Of a stretch of 64,000 nt of DNA, positions 1 through 12,025 are shown piece by piece. Where the stretch lies: positions 868,001 through 932,000 of the forward strand of contig CM074134.1 in the NCBI GenBank assembly GCA_037178625.1, given 5' to 3'. The notes under the pieces are model-generated. The model did not search any database. It was not told the origin of the DNA and saw only the letters and a program-made list of their open reading frames with translations. Every line of letters begins with the position of its first letter. Position 1 is the first letter of the stretch. Both the position numbers and the translations under genes were made by a program. This stretch comes from Skeletonema tropicum. Lineage: Eukaryota > Bacillariophyta > Thalassiosirophyceae > Thalassiosirales > Thalassiosiraceae.

Positions 1-1047
1 TTTGAAGAAACAGTGGATATGCTCAACGACGCAGCTATGTTCGCTGAAGAAGAAGTTCTCAAGGGTGTTACTGAGAACATTATGATGGGCCAGCTTGCTC
101 GAGTTGGAACAGGAGACATGGATCTATTGTTGGACGAGCAAAAGGTTGTACGAGAGGCCATTGAGGTTGTAGTCGATGGGTTTGAAGGTGACAAGGACCT
201 CGGCCTTGCTGGTGGTATCGGTATGCCTACACCATATGCATCTACCCCCTTCGCATCTAGCCCCAGTATGAGTATGACAGATATGGGTGCTGGTGCATTC
301 AGTCCTGCAGTTGGAGGGTTCAGCCCCGCTGTTGGTGGATTCAGTCCGTCATACAGTCCATCTTACAATCCTACTAGCGGTAGTTACGGCTCTGGCGGAG
401 ATTTCGGCGCCGCCAGTCCTGCTTACTCTCCCACAAGTCCTGCGTATTCACCCACAAGCCCAGCTTATTCGCCTACTAGCCCGGCTTACTCTCCAACCAG
501 TCCTGCTTACTCCCCTACCAGTCCGGCCTATTCACCAACAAGCCCCGCATACTCGCCAACCAGTCCTGCTTATTCTCCAACAAGTCCAGCATACTCTCCT
601 ACCAGTCCTGCGTACTCACCAACAAGCCCGGCTTATTCTCCCACTAGTCCTGCGTACTCGCCCACCAGTCCAGCATACTCTCCAACGAGTCCCGCGTATT
701 CGCCAACGAGCCCGGCATACTCACCAACAAGTCCTGCTTATTCGCCCACCAGTCCAGCATACTCTCCTACGAGTCCTGCGTATTCGCCAACCAGTCCGGC
801 TTACTCACCAACTAGCCCGGCCTACTCTCCTACGAGTCCTGCGTATTCGCCAACGAGTCCGGCCTACTCTCCTACTAGCCCAGCTTACTCACCAACAAGC
901 CCTGCTTATTCTCCTACCAGCCCAGCTTACTCACCAACTAGCCCAGCGTATTCGCCAACAAGTCCGGCTTACTCACCAACTAGCCCAGCTTACTCGCCTA
1001 GTAGTCCAGCATACAGCCCCGGTGAGCCTGAAAAAGACAATAGTTGA
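1..1047 (+). CDS. RPB1: RNA polymerase II largest subunit, C-terminal part with CTD (partial)
   Basis: This is the 3' end of the gene for the catalytic subunit of RNA polymerase II; the frame is open to the first base, so the 5' part lies outside the window. The first ~45 codons match the conserved segment just before the RPB1 tail (FEETVD..., then a [16 protein letters not shown] motif). A Gly/Ser-rich linker follows (residues ~70-135), then the C-terminal domain: 28 contiguous heptads from 424 to 1011. Twenty-seven read YSPTSPA and the last reads YSPSSPA; a short acidic tip, GEPEKDNS, ends the protein. The CTD recruits capping, splicing and termination factors through Ser2/Ser5 phosphorylation. 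Position 7 is Ala in every repeat, so there is no Ser7 or Lys7 site. Synonymous codons vary between repeats, which argues against a recent expansion of one unit. Confidence 0.97.
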   Translation, partial: FEETVDMLNDAAMFAEEEVLKGVTENIMMGQLARVGTGDMDLLLDEQKVVREAIEVVVDGFEGDKDLGLAGGIGMPTPYASTPFASSPSMSMTDMGAGAFSPAVGGFSPAVGGFSPSYSPSYNPTSGSYGSGGDFGAASPAYSPTSPAYSPTSPAYSPTSPAYSPTSPAYSPTSPAYSPTSPAYSPTSPAYSPTSPAYSPTSPAYSPTSPAYSPTSPAYSPTSPAYSPTSPAYSPTSPAYSPTSPAYSPTSPAYSPTSPAYSPTSPAYSPTSPAYSPTSPAYSPTSPAYSPTSPAYSPTSPAYSPTSPAYSPTSPAYSPTSPAYSPTSPAYSPSSPAYSPGEPEKDNS

Positions 1048-1540
1048 TAGATCAAAGTTGAGTTCGGAGGTTGGTCATCTGGTTGTAGCTTGATATAAAT
1101 CTAAACTTCTTCACGAATGTTGACGCATATGTATGACTCAAGAACAAGATTAGAGACAGAGTACATACTTTTCACTATCAATAGTACCTCAACTTTCTGC
1201 TCCAACTATCTTGATTTACGACAACATCAGTACAACTTCAATCTGGCAGCGAAAGGGTGTCAATATAAACCAAACTGAAGAGTTCTGACATCCCAAGAGA
1301 GAAAGATATTTGCAATCAAAAGCGATATAAACACGAACAGAATCCACAGCATATATAGATACAAGACCATACAAATAAATACCTAATAAAGATCCCTAAT
1401 AATGGATATTATTATCAACTAATTATGGTAACTTCACATACATACATACTCCCCGATTGATTACACACGTGCTCTTTTCTAGCTACATTTCCCCCCCTTG
1501 GAAGTGTTTCAAAATAAAATGACAGAACAGTCATCACATC
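1048..1540. other. intergenic, 3' flanks of two convergent genes
   Basis: AT-rich DNA between the RPB1 stop and the stop of the small acidic gene on the other strand. It holds both 3' UTRs. No coding frame, RNA gene or repeat is visible. Confidence 0.6.
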
Positions 1541-1981
1541 TTACTCTTTCTTCTCAGCCTCCTCAACCTTTTCCTCCTTTACATCAACCCACTCCTTCTC
1601 CTCCTTTGCTGCCTCCGCAGATTCCCCCCCCTCCTTCTTGGTCGTCGTCGTCAACTCTGCAATCTTCGCCTCCACAACCCCCTTGGCATTCGCCAAAGAT
1701 TCCGACACTTTGTATTCCCCATCAAGTTCTGTAACCTTTCCTGTGATCATGGCCCAAAAGTTTAGAATGGCTTGTAGGAATGCATCGGCCTTTGCTTCTT
1801 CCTTCACGGCTTCTCCTTCTTCGGTTGTTGTTGTTGTTTCTTTTTCGGCAGGTGCGGCGGCGGCGGCGGCGGCAATTTCGGTCTTGATGCTGCAATCATC
1901 GGAGGCGGTGGTTTCGACGGCTGGAACTTCTGTGGTAGCAGCAGCAGTGTCTACTGGTGTTTTTTCGCCGGCTTCAGACAT
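1541..1981 (-). CDS. small acidic Ala/Glu/Thr-rich protein, unknown function
   Basis: A 146-residue protein with no recognised family. The N-terminal half is low complexity (Thr/Ala/Glu, with an uninterrupted Ala run near residues 37-44). The middle holds one more ordered segment (residues ~70-110: ADAFLQAILNFWAMITGKV, then a Glu/Lys helix), and the C-terminus is a highly charged Glu/Lys helix. There is no signal peptide or membrane span. The frame is uninterrupted and has the Glu/Lys codon bias of a real gene; overlapping frames on the other strand look like shadows. It is convergent with RPB1. It could be a small soluble, possibly coiled-coil protein; no role is proposed. Confidence 0.6.
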   Translation of the reverse strand: MSEAGEKTPVDTAAATTEVPAVETTASDDCSIKTEIAAAAAAAPAEKETTTTTEEGEAVKEEAKADAFLQAILNFWAMITGKVTELDGEYKVSESLANAKGVVEAKIAELTTTTKKEGGESAEAAKEEKEWVDVKEEKVEEAEKKE

Positions 1982-2582
1982 TGTTGGTTGGTTGCTAACG
2001 GTGGTGATAGTTGTAGTAAATAGAGTTGTTGTTGTGATATGTGTGCGTGCATAGAGAATTTATACTTATATATATACTTCGTGGAATCAGCGATTCGGAC
2101 CATGTCATGGTGTTGAGTGCACACATCCCTGCCATTGAAGTGAGTGTGAGAACAACGAACAAATCATCCAAGAGGTCGAATCTATGTAGTGATTCCTCTG
2201 CATGTAGGAAATTCATTTGAACTGACCTTGACAACACACTTTCTCCGTTCAGAGACGTTCGCTATCTTGACACAATCAACATGAGTCTTGCGTGCCAAGA
2301 GCCGAGCGCCCACAAAATCTTCCACCCAAACCCACGACCCACGCAACAAGAGTCAAGCCACAAGCCAAGTAGCAAGACGAAGAGACAGATCACAACCACA
2401 ACATATCGTTGGCATTGGAGGCAGTTGAGTGTGAAGGAGGACATTATGAAATCTCAACAATCCAGACAATTGTAATTCATACACCACCATAAAAGTTGTT
2501 ATACTGCTCTCTCTAGAGAGTCTCTAGAGCCATTATTATATTCCAAACCTTTCATCATTTCGACACGTAACAAATAATAACA
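1982..2582. promoter_or_regulatory. divergent intergenic/promoter region
   Basis: About 600 bp between the divergent starts of the acidic protein and the TBC protein. A partly palindromic CTCTCTAGAGAG-type tract lies about 60 bp before the TBC start codon (near 2508-2530). No supported ORF is seen; promoter function is inferred from position only. Confidence 0.4.
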
Positions 2583-3626
2583 ATGTCATCGGACAACAAT
2601 ACAGCAGCAGCTGATGCCAAATTCTCTTCGGCCCCAGTCGCCAAAGTAGACCAAATTTTGGACTCTGCCGCAGAAGCGCACGATCCGATGTTTCCAGAAA
2701 ATGAAGATTGGGACGAGGATGACTTTGGTGGTGGTGATTCTTCTAACCAATTGGATGGTAGAATCGACGGTGTGGTGGTGCAGCCAGTCGAAGAGCATTT
2801 TTTCTCGGCTGCAGTCGCGGAACATGAACTAGACAATAGCGGAGATGTTGTGCCCATGCAGCAGCAATCATTGCTATCTTGTTCAGAAGAGTATTTTACC
2901 GCTGCCGAATCACTGAGTAATGATGCGGGGGGAGCGCTCGTGAATGATACTAGCAAAGGAGAGGACAATGCAGACAACAAAAACAATATCATTGCTTGTG
3001 TTGTTGATGATGATGATGATAATAACACCTCAGCAAAAACCACATCTGCAAAATTACTGACAGCAACTGTTAAATTATCAGAAAAGAGACGTCAGCGTAG
3101 AGAACGACGACAAATGAAACCCGAGGGACGACAACAACAACAACAACAACAACAACCGACGCAACAGCAGCCGCAACCACAATTGTCAAGGGAGCAGCCA
3201 CAGCCACAGCAGCAGAATGAACCCTCCGTGGACAGTTCCAAGGCAGCAAAATCTGGCTCAACAACACCAGCAACAACGTCACCAAAAAGACGAAGGCAAA
3301 GGATGGCCGAACGTGTTGCCCAAGGTAAAGTATCTTTGAAAGTGACATCCAAGAAATTGGTGCCTGCTGCCCGAAAAAAAGATGATTCGGAAGTTGCACC
3401 CATCAGTACTAGTCTCAACACTTCGTCCAATAATGAGAAAGTTGAGTTACTATTAAATAATGATGATGATAATGAGGTGATGCAACAACAACAACAACAA
3501 CCACAACCACAAGCAAAAACTGATAATGGTGGGTTAGCAATACCATCATCCAGTCGACAAGAACCTTCTTCGTCATTTCCAACCAATCATTCATTGGAGG
3601 CCCGACGACAGAGAAGGGTAGTACGC

Positions 3627-3657
<31 letters not shown>

Positions 3658-6600
3658 GCAACAAGGGTAATGATAAGGGAGAGAAGAATACATTGGAATT
3701 GCTTGTTATGGCGGATGAGGCTATTAATAATAATGATGACAACGACAATGATGATAATGATCACCCAGTAGTTGTGGTTGCAACAGAGATAGAAAAGGTG
3801 GACAAGGCGACTCCCCTTCCAACAACAACAACGGTTGATACCCACTCTAAATCTCTACTTCATGCAGCTTCTTCCGATTGTTCGATAAATGATGACGATG
3901 ATGATGACGACGATGATGATAACGATGGAGAAGATGATCCAGTTATAGCAAAAATAATCGCAAAAGCCCTTGATGATGCAAGGGTCAAAAAGGAGGCCGA
4001 AAAAAGCAATGGAAATAGTATTGAGAGCAGCAACGAGATCATCTTTGACTTGGGACACAACTCAAGAGACGTGATCAATGAAGATGAAGCAAAATTGATG
4101 TTTCCTACACAAAACGCAATGGAGATATCTACTGTGAAGGAAGAAGTAGAACCTCCCGCATCAATTCCAACTGATGCAGCCTGGGATACGACAGGGGTAG
4201 AGACGCTAAGTAAAGCTTTGGACGAAGGCAGGGCCCGCAATAGTAGGATTGCCAAAAGTACTGATGGCAAGCCATTACTGCAACTTGAGATGGCTTATTC
4301 GGATGACAAAGGCAACGAGGAATGTCTTGAGGCGGCATCATCATCAAAACTCATGTCACAGAAAGAGCGCATTGCAATGTATACCAGCACGGAGGGATTT
4401 GGAGTTGGGGATGATTCATCAGTTGAAAATGACGACTTGGATGGCAACATGGAAAAAAATGCTGACGAAGCAGATGCACATGACGACGTAGAAGTAGCGA
4501 TTGGTTACGAAGATTTGACCAATGTGGATGATGCAGAAGATGATGAATCAAATGATGAAATCTTTGACGAAGGTCTTGATCGAACTGAGGTTGGCAAGGT
4601 TAGGAGTAACAGTGTTCCAACATTTTTCGTCGAAGCGGTCGAGGCCGCGGAGCAACGCGCTCAACGTTGGAGTAGAAATCCAGATGCTGTATCAGATATT
4701 GACGACGAGTCAGACATTGATCCAACAAGAAAAAGTGACGGCGAGGAAAAAATAGCAATCGAAACGAGTGAGAGCCGCCCGGCGGTATTGATAAAGATTC
4801 CTCCACCGCCACCAGAAAAATTGCAGCAATGGATGGAAAACAAGAATCTTATCAAGAGCGCTCCTACTACGAAAGCGAAGCACTTGAAGGAGGTAGAACT
4901 GTCACCTACTCTTCCTAGCCCAAGTACATTAATGGAAGGTGAAATCAAATTAAATACCTCTCCCTACAAAATCACCTCTCCAAAGTCACCAACAAAGAAG
5001 AAGCCAAACACAATCATTGAAGAACTCGATCTCAACAGCCACAAAAAGATGGCAGAAAAGATTGCGTTTGCAAGTTCAAAGGCAGCGAAAAAGTTCGAGG
5101 AGGAATATTCTCACGGAAACCTACAAGAAGGCCAACGTTCCGGTGACTCGCCTCAAACACAAACCCCCGTGTCTCCTGAACGTAACGTGTTGATGCCAAC
5201 AGTAGGGGAGCTGGTTGGCGGTGCTTTTAGTCCGTGGAAGATACCAGAGCGCGATGATGATAGCAACATTTCGCTGAATCGAGCGTTTTCGGATAACGCG
5301 AGCTTCTCAAATGTAACGGCAGCAGCTTTGCGTGCCATGAATGATGAACAAGAGAAGAACAACTCTTCGCAGAAAGAAGAAGACAAGTCGCCTGAAGAAT
5401 CTTTCGAAGTGAGCATTCTCACAGATGAAACCATTGATGAAGACGAGGAGGGTGTTCTAACTGAAGTTCTCCAATGGTTGTTTGACGAAGTTCTGCCCCC
5501 TACTTCATCAATCGCTGCAGCTTTCTCTGCTTTTGACTTGAATATATCCACAACGGTCCAAGCAGATCGGGTTCGGGCAATATCAAATGATGACGAAAGC
5601 TTCAACAAAATTTGCGAGTTTGTATCGTCTGCTGTAATGAGCCAGTATGGTCACAAGATAAACAAATATGAACAAGCCAAGGATTTCAGTGTGACAGGAA
5701 TCAAACCATTTGTGATTCCGTTATCGATTGAGGTTAGGCCGAAAGCAGAGGTGCTAGCCACAAGTTTTATGAGTTTCTTGGAGCAAGTATCTAATCTTGC
5801 TGAGAAACCTTTACCATGGGGTAAGGACAAAAATCCGTTGCTAGATTCAGTGATGGACAATCTCAGCACAAAACAACTCCGTAGCAAGGCACAGCGGAAG
5901 ACAATGCAAGAGTTGATATTTCCAGACGAGGCAAGTGTTATAATGATTTTTCAATACTTACGTGACGTTTGTGGTCATTATTCAAAGACAAAGAGAAAGC
6001 AAGAGGAAGGTCACAACCGAACGTTAACGCCGGAATCCATTCACGGTTCTACTATCGATGCGCCACAAAACGTAGTCACAGGTATCTCAACTGTTCGTCG
6101 AAGCAACCATCGGCGGAAGCGTAATACCAAAGCGCCAGCAAAGCCAAAAAATCCACTCAACAAGGAATCACTGCGCAGAATGAATAATTTGAACCTCATC
6201 TTCCCCAAAACAAGCCCAAGTCCATTTGAGACGGCAGTTTGGAATGATCCGAGTATCATATTGTCAGTTTTGTCATTTGTTGGAAACCCTGTGACTGTAT
6301 GTGTCTTCAAACGCCTCAATGTTTTCTGTAATAGAGTTGTATGCGAGAACGAGCATGTTTTGATGAGGGATGCAGTTAGACTTGGAGGTATGAGTAAATA
6401 TGTTCGACCATCATTCTGGCTGTGGGTAACCGAGAAAAGCGAGCCTGAAGATCCTATACCTTTGATACCTCAACGCCAAGGATTTGGATTGCGTAATCAA
6501 CCGAAACCAATGCCACAGTACCAAGGGCGTGAATTCATGATATTGAAAAATCTGGGAGCAGCGGGGAAGTGGCATCACATCATAGAGAGGGATGTAACTC

Positions 6601-7790
6601 GGGCTTTTGGCAACATGCCTCCACATAAAACAGGCGCCCGTTATCGTCAAGATTCCATCGTGCGTGCCCTTGTTACCTTCGGCAAAGAGGAGCTAATTAG
6701 AAGCAGTCGAGGCTACCAAACTAAAGCAATTGAGAGGCTTCCAGAAAGATCACAAGCAAGGCATTTCAAATTATCCTCTCGCCTGGATCACAGACAAGAT
6801 GAATACTGTGACTCAAGTGATGGAAGTTTAACCCCCACCGACACAGTGAGTGACTGGGGAGGCATATCACCAGTAGCGAGTTATGCTAGTGAAGACCAAT
6901 TCGCTGGAAATGTCGATGACTCCAAAGTTAAAGTCGTGTCTTATGAAAGTATTGATAGAAGCTCCAAATCGAAGCTCACCAGCGCAAAGTCAGACATCAG
7001 TGATCCTGTCTTGTGTGGAAATGCCCTTACCAACGAGATGAAGGTTGATATGCAGAAAAAGCTCAGATCAATTCTTCACGCACTTGCTGCAAGACATCAG
7101 GGGGTGGGATATTGCCAAGGAATGGATTACATCGTTGCCCATTTACTTCGAGTCCTCCAGGATACAATTTTACTTCGTATAATAAAGACCGAAGATTGGC
7201 AGACCATGCCAAACGATATGCTGCGAAAGAGAATGAGTGAGATTAACGCAAATACTGAAATAGTGGAAGAAGTTGTGTTCCGCGTCATGGACACTTTCTT
7301 CACAACATACAGTTTGCAGCATATGTACTGGCCAGAGCTGAGGTGTCTCAAGACTTGTTGCCGAGTCTTCGAGATTCTCATTCGGCAGAAACTTCCTGTC
7401 TTGGCAGATCATTTCGAGCACCATGACTTGAATGTGGGTCTTTTTGCACTAGGATGGTTTCAGACGCTTTTCCTCTACTTGCCTTCAATGCCATCGGCAA
7501 CGGTTTGCCACATGTGGGACATTTGGCTTGTTGAGCGAAGTTTCAAAATCTTCTTCCGCGTTGGCACAGCTATTTTGTTTTTGTCGCAGCCAACCTTGCT
7601 CAACCACGACCTGGAAGGGATGATGACATATTTGAACACATTTCCCGACGCTACTCTGTTACGTGCTGATATCTTGATCCCATGTGCTCTACAAATCAAG
7701 ATCACTAATAAAATGTTGGTCGAAATCGAGATGGAGGCAACTGATTTTTATTCCAATCACACACAAGAGATGCCGCCGGCAATGGGGTGA
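2583..7790 (+). CDS. large TBC-domain (Rab GTPase-activating) protein with F-box-like segment
   Basis: A 1735-residue intronless protein. Residues 1 to ~1000 are mostly disordered and acidic, with poly-Gln (~185-192), poly-Asn (~353-363) and poly-Asp (~440-450) tracts. Near residues 1220-1270 there is an F-box-like stretch starting NDPSIILSVLSFVGNP. The TBC domain occupies about 1275-1720. It has both catalytic motifs of TBC Rab-GAPs: IxxDxxR, with the arginine finger at Arg-1340, and YCQG, with the glutamine finger at Gln-1512. These fingers are about 170 residues apart, against roughly 40 in ordinary TBC domains, because a Ser-rich low-complexity insertion separates them. Later TBC blocks (MYWPEL, the LF..GWFQTLF type) are intact, so GAP activity is plausible. 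The product should be cytosolic and act in Rab-controlled membrane traffic. The TBC call is strong; the F-box call is tentative. Confidence 0.88.
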
Positions 7791-7924
7791 TGAATGAATG
7801 CCCTGCTCATCTTTGTAAAGTAGTTTCAATAATAGAAAAGACAAAATAATTCAGAAAATCCTATGTAATGTTAGCCTAATGTACTCATGAAATTGACAGA
7901 CTATAGCCTTGCTCGAGGAATGTC
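7791..7924. other. short convergent intergenic spacer
   Basis: 134 bp separating the stop codons of the TBC gene and the first sulfotransferase-like gene. Nothing else is visible. Confidence 0.5.
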
Positions 7925-9310
7925 TTAATAGCAACCATTTACTTTTTCGCTGATGTCTGGCTTGGCGTCTGAACATGATTCTTCCATTGCTTCTTTCGGA
8001 CAGGATGTCATCAGCTCCCGCATCGACTCGATGTACTGTTCCTTTTTGATGTTTTGAGCTCGCTTTAGAATCATTTTATAAACCTGAATCTCGTTGCAAA
8101 GCGTCTCGCATAAGACAACCTTGGCAGTATCACTGAGATAGACCTCCTCTGGTTTCTTTTCATGTGCATTATTTACTGGTACCATCTCCTTTGTAAAATC
8201 AGCGTCGCCTCCTAAGAGTGTTTCAATAGCATTCCAATCATCAACGATGTGTTCGTTGCGGATGACGACAATGTTTGCATCGGGTGATACCAATTCGTAG
8301 TAGTATTGGTAGTTATAATACCAATGTACCAAGCTAGTACGATCTTGCCCCATCACAGCATTCTTCGCTGACGCTTGACATTCTTTTGTTGTTACATGTC
8401 CTGTCCTTGTTTTATGACTGCCTTTGGCCAACCCTCTCTCAGCAAGATCATTGAGACTGAAAAACTCGCATTCGTAGTATAATGCATTATTCACGAAAAA
8501 TGTATCTGTTCTCCACCCATAGTCTGCTTGTTTCTCTAAAAGTTTTTGTTTACCATAATTAAAAGCACTTAGTGCACGAGCAAGAGGATCGCGGACAACA
8601 AATAGATTGTACGCTACTTTGTCAGAACAATCATGCACGCATCTATGGGAAGCATGAGCTGTAGTAGCTGCCAAAAGACTTGTAATAGTCTGGTTGTTGG
8701 TGTCGCAGTGAAGTGAAAATCCTAATAGACACCCGATTGTCGATCCGCCTGCTTTACCTACATGCAATGGAGTGCATTATAATTTGGAAAGAAACGAGTG
8801 TATCAGTCTACTTTTGTCTTCTGTAACACGTATAGCCGCCCAATCAACCCTTAGAAACTTACCTACATGCATCAAGCAAGTCTGCTTGTCAGGGGTAATA
8901 TACTTGTTCAGTGGGAATCGCTTCTTCGTCCAATACGGTACTGTTTCATTTGGCCATGTTTTATGAAAGACTGAATCGGTGTAAAAGAAATGATTGGTAC
9001 CTGCTCTCGCTACCCACCAAGATAGACCGTTTTTCAGGTACTCCGCAAAGGAGGAGTCAAAGAGTGGCTTCGTATTTTGTGCATTGGGTTGTTCATTATC
9101 CATCAAGTTGAAAGTAAATGTTGCAGCCTTTGTTCTATCATCTTCAGCGCTCGTGTTTGATACCTCCAGTGCCCGCTCGGTCCCTAGTAATTTAGTCGAA
9201 GCTAGTGCCAATGCAATAGCAGCGCAGCAAAAGAGCCCTAGCTTGCTACGATTGGTTTTCACTCCCTTTTCTTTTCGATATCGAGAGTCACTACTGTCCA
9301 TTGGCAGCAT
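7925..9310 (-). CDS. Golgi-type sulfotransferase-like protein, copy 1 (two exons)
   Basis: Two reading frames join through a 105-nt intron (8758-8862): exon 1 is 9310-8863 and exon 2 is 8757-7925, giving about 426 residues. The protein has a short basic N-terminus, one signal-anchor span (residues ~25-42), a lumenal stem, then a sulfotransferase-like domain. The 5'-phosphosulfate loop, MHVGKAGGSTIG, straddles the splice junction. The 3'-phosphate motif RDPLARALSAF follows. This order is typical of type II carbohydrate sulfotransferases using PAPS; the acceptor is unknown. Intronless paralogues lie at 13117-14013 and 15996-17258. They are closest in the C-terminal ~100 residues, including a shared VLCETLCNEIQVYKM block. 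Unspliced, exon 1 runs into a stop 27 codons past the loop, so the intron must be removed. Start codon choice among the first Met residues is uncertain. Confidence 0.8.
8758..8862 (-). other. spliceosomal intron bounded by 13-bp direct repeats
   Basis: A 105-nt GT-AG intron in sulfotransferase copy 1. The donor reads AG|GTAAGT and the acceptor CATGTAG|GTAAAG. The same 13 bases, TGCATGTAGGTAA on the coding strand, occur at both ends (plus-strand 8754-8766 and 8859-8871). The paralogues at 13117 and 15996 carry the uninterrupted CATGTAGGTAAAGC at this point. Confidence 0.8.
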
Positions 9311-9502
9311 GGTAAAAAGATGTGCAAGCTTTCGTTGATTCGGCCTCAGCTTGTGAAGATGATCTTCTGAAAATTTGTATAAAGCAAGCTATGTTTGTGT
9401 AGGGCAGACCCTCTGCTCAGCCTGGTCATGTGTTGTAGCATTGGAACCAAATGATAATGATCTAATACTCACGAAAGCGTCACCTAGCCGCGGTAAGTAT
9501 AA

Positions 9503-10972
9503 GACCCGTTCTGTCAATCCGATTTCGCGCGTATTTTGAGGCGGATTTCAAGACCGATTTCGGCTTCCCGCCATTTGAAATCCGCGTATTTTGCTCTCAT
9601 TGACAGAACGAAATCCACCTGTGCTTGCGTATTTTATGAGCCGCCGCACCACCCGCCACCAGCCATCACCCGCCACTGACGCCCGCCTCCTACTACCTAC
9701 CCTACTACCCTATTGACCATGAAGTACAACATAGTAGAACACCTTCAACACCGGCAACCACATGTCTTTCAAACCCAAAATATCGTTCCTAAACCCATTT
9801 TAAACGTAGAATCGAATGGTGGCATCGCTTTGTACCGATATTAAGTGTGTGACGACGTATTGGTCATTAAATAGAGCGTTTCCGTATTTCGACTGAGCGT
9901 CGACGGTCAATGAGGGTCAATCATTCCATATTATCGCCCATTCCATGGAATATAACCCTTCCATTTCCTTCATATAACTAAACTATGGGAGTGTTGAATG
10001 TTATTGGTGAGGAGCAATCCATATCACTCGCATTATCAAGCTACTGAAGGAACAAATCGATCAGGATAACATCACTCATTTCAACTATAATGAGCTAATA
10101 TTCTTAGTATGTAGATGCAGGGCACCAATCTGTTGTTCCCCCTCATTCTCAATAGTTTAATAAAAATAATTCTGCTCAATACATTGTGTCTTTCAATTAT
10201 ATTGCCTCATGGGGGAGCTGCTATAATAGCCTCATTAACCTCCCAACAGGTGATGTGGGTTGTACATTTAACTCTAACTCTGTAGACGAAGTTTATGGAT
10301 AGCCAAGCTAGGCGGCAAACCAAAGATTATTATTGTGTAATCATTGGGGAGGGATGTACCTAGATCAGAGCAGCGTAACACAATTAAACATAATGATAAC
10401 ACCGTCGGCGGCACGGGCCGAGCGGACTTATTCGGTCCTGATATCGCATCAAACGACACCATAGGGCCACCCAATAAAGTCACCACGTTGAGGATATCTT
10501 CCCTAGGTATTATAACACGAAATAACATTATTTCTTGCGTTATCCGCCAAACATTTAATGCACAAATAATGACATGCAGCGATCGACATCATCATTTCTC
10601 GACACAACAAACTATATCTTATAGAATACGCTGCCTACAAGGCCGACCGGCGGCTCTAACGGAAGCTCATAACATGCGCCAACTTATAGCGGCCGGATTT
10701 TGTGGTGGCTGGTTGGACAGGGGTGTATAAGTGACATAATGGGAGGGCATAGGGGGTGTTGTTTTCATCTTGCGTGGATAAGATGTTGGCGGGCTCAAAT
10801 CGGCTCGAAATAGATACGCTCGAAATACGTGAAAAACCTCAAAAAAAGCAGGGCCGATTTCAAGAGGTTTTTGACGTATTTTAGGGGTGGCGGATTTCAG
10901 ATGTGGCGGGAAGCAAAATCGGCCTCAAAATCGGCTCGAAATACGCGCGAAATATCATTGACAGAACGGGTC
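9503..10972 (+). mobile_element. PIF/Harbinger-like non-autonomous DNA transposon (MITE), copy A
   Basis: A 1470-bp element with perfect outer inverted repeats GACCCGTTCTGTCAAT / ATTGACAGAACGGGTC. Imperfect inverted subterminal repeats built from TTTCGCGCGTATTT and CGGCTCGAAATACG-type words continue inward. It is flanked by the 3-bp target duplication TAA (9500-9502 and 10973-10975). Three-base TWA duplications are the hallmark of PIF/Harbinger elements. A nearly identical copy lies in opposite orientation at 57468-58948. The longest internal frame (10344-10730, 128 codons) has no transposase motif, so the element is judged non-autonomous. It sits about 190 bp upstream of sulfotransferase copy 1 and may affect its promoter. 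Confidence 0.85.
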
Positions 10973-11129
10973 TAAGGGTATCAGTGTTCATTTTTGGTGG
11001 CAGTTGGAGTTGGAGTGGAACTTCATGAGACGATATCGCTTTCTGGTTCTGAGAGCCAGTTGTAAGAAAACGCACGGTTGAATACCAGACGAGCACGTCT
11101 TACGTCATCATCTCCCATCCAATAGAACT

Positions 11130-12025
11130 AGCGTTATGGCCAGGAATCCTCAGGATATTTCGGCATTTTTGGGTAGCCTCTAGGATATTTTTTCGCCAAT
11201 ATTCGCTAAAACATATCCTCTTGTTCGAACAAGCCTACCTTGATAGCTGGAGTGTTTCCAAGTGAATAACACTATTGTTTACTCATATTATTGCATCTAC
11301 TCACTCCTTTAGACCTGCATTGACACATCAGGCCATTATTGCAACGAAATAATGCTCAAAGCTGCAACATATCTTATCTCTGAGGGTCTCGTCAACTACC
11401 CTATGAATGAATGCGGACTGTAAGAAAACACGCACTGCCGCAGCACGATAAGCCCGAAAGAGTTATAAGTCTCGTGCATCATCCCTACTATTCATTAGGA
11501 GTACAAGCAATCCTTCACCATTCACAGTTCTCGATGTCCACTCCCGTCAACACCTTTCTGATGTGCATTCCACCATACTCATAAATATCCTCCTTGAAAG
11601 TTCCCTCTTGTCCATTTGCGTAACCATTCCTCAATACCTATAGTATCACCCACCATCTTATATTCATCTTACATCTTACATTGCATTGGATGGTGTTATG
11701 TATGTGTGTGGTGAAGTAGTTGTGCGTGCATCCTTATGTCGATTTCAGCTTCTTCAGCATACTTCGTCCGATGTGTGTCCGAAATGTGGTGACGTCAACC
11801 GTAGAAAGTATACGTGGGAACTAGTACTAGAAAAGTGAGGATATTTTTGAGGATATTTTGCAGGGGTCGGGAGGATAACTGGCCAATAGGTTAAATAGAA
11901 CGTGATTCACATTTTTGCCACAAAATTACACGTCGATTACTCTTGAAGCTGTCTCTCTAGAATGAATATTATCTATGTAGCATCATAAAGAATACATCGA
12001 CTAAAACAACAGTATCAATCATACC
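11130..12025. promoter_or_regulatory. upstream region of oxygenase copy A
   Basis: About 900 bp without a credible ORF upstream of the first 2OG oxygenase. The words AGGATATTT and AGGATATTTT recur (near 11153, 11177, 11840 and 11851). The same region is repeated at 14013-14904. Its regulatory role is inferred from position alone. Confidence 0.35.

Noticed and set aside
287..1093. 268-codon frame overlapping the RPB1 CTD
   Set aside because: It is the +1 reading of the heptad repeats (Leu/Arg/Gln-rich) and a shadow of the CTD.
1638..2054. Plus-strand frame across the small acidic gene
   Set aside because: Val-rich antisense of Glu/Ala/Thr codons; the minus-strand frame is the better gene.
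2555..4270. Minus-strand Cys/Val/Ser-rich frames under the TBC gene
   Set aside because: Antisense of CAA, GAT and AAC repeats; no independent support.
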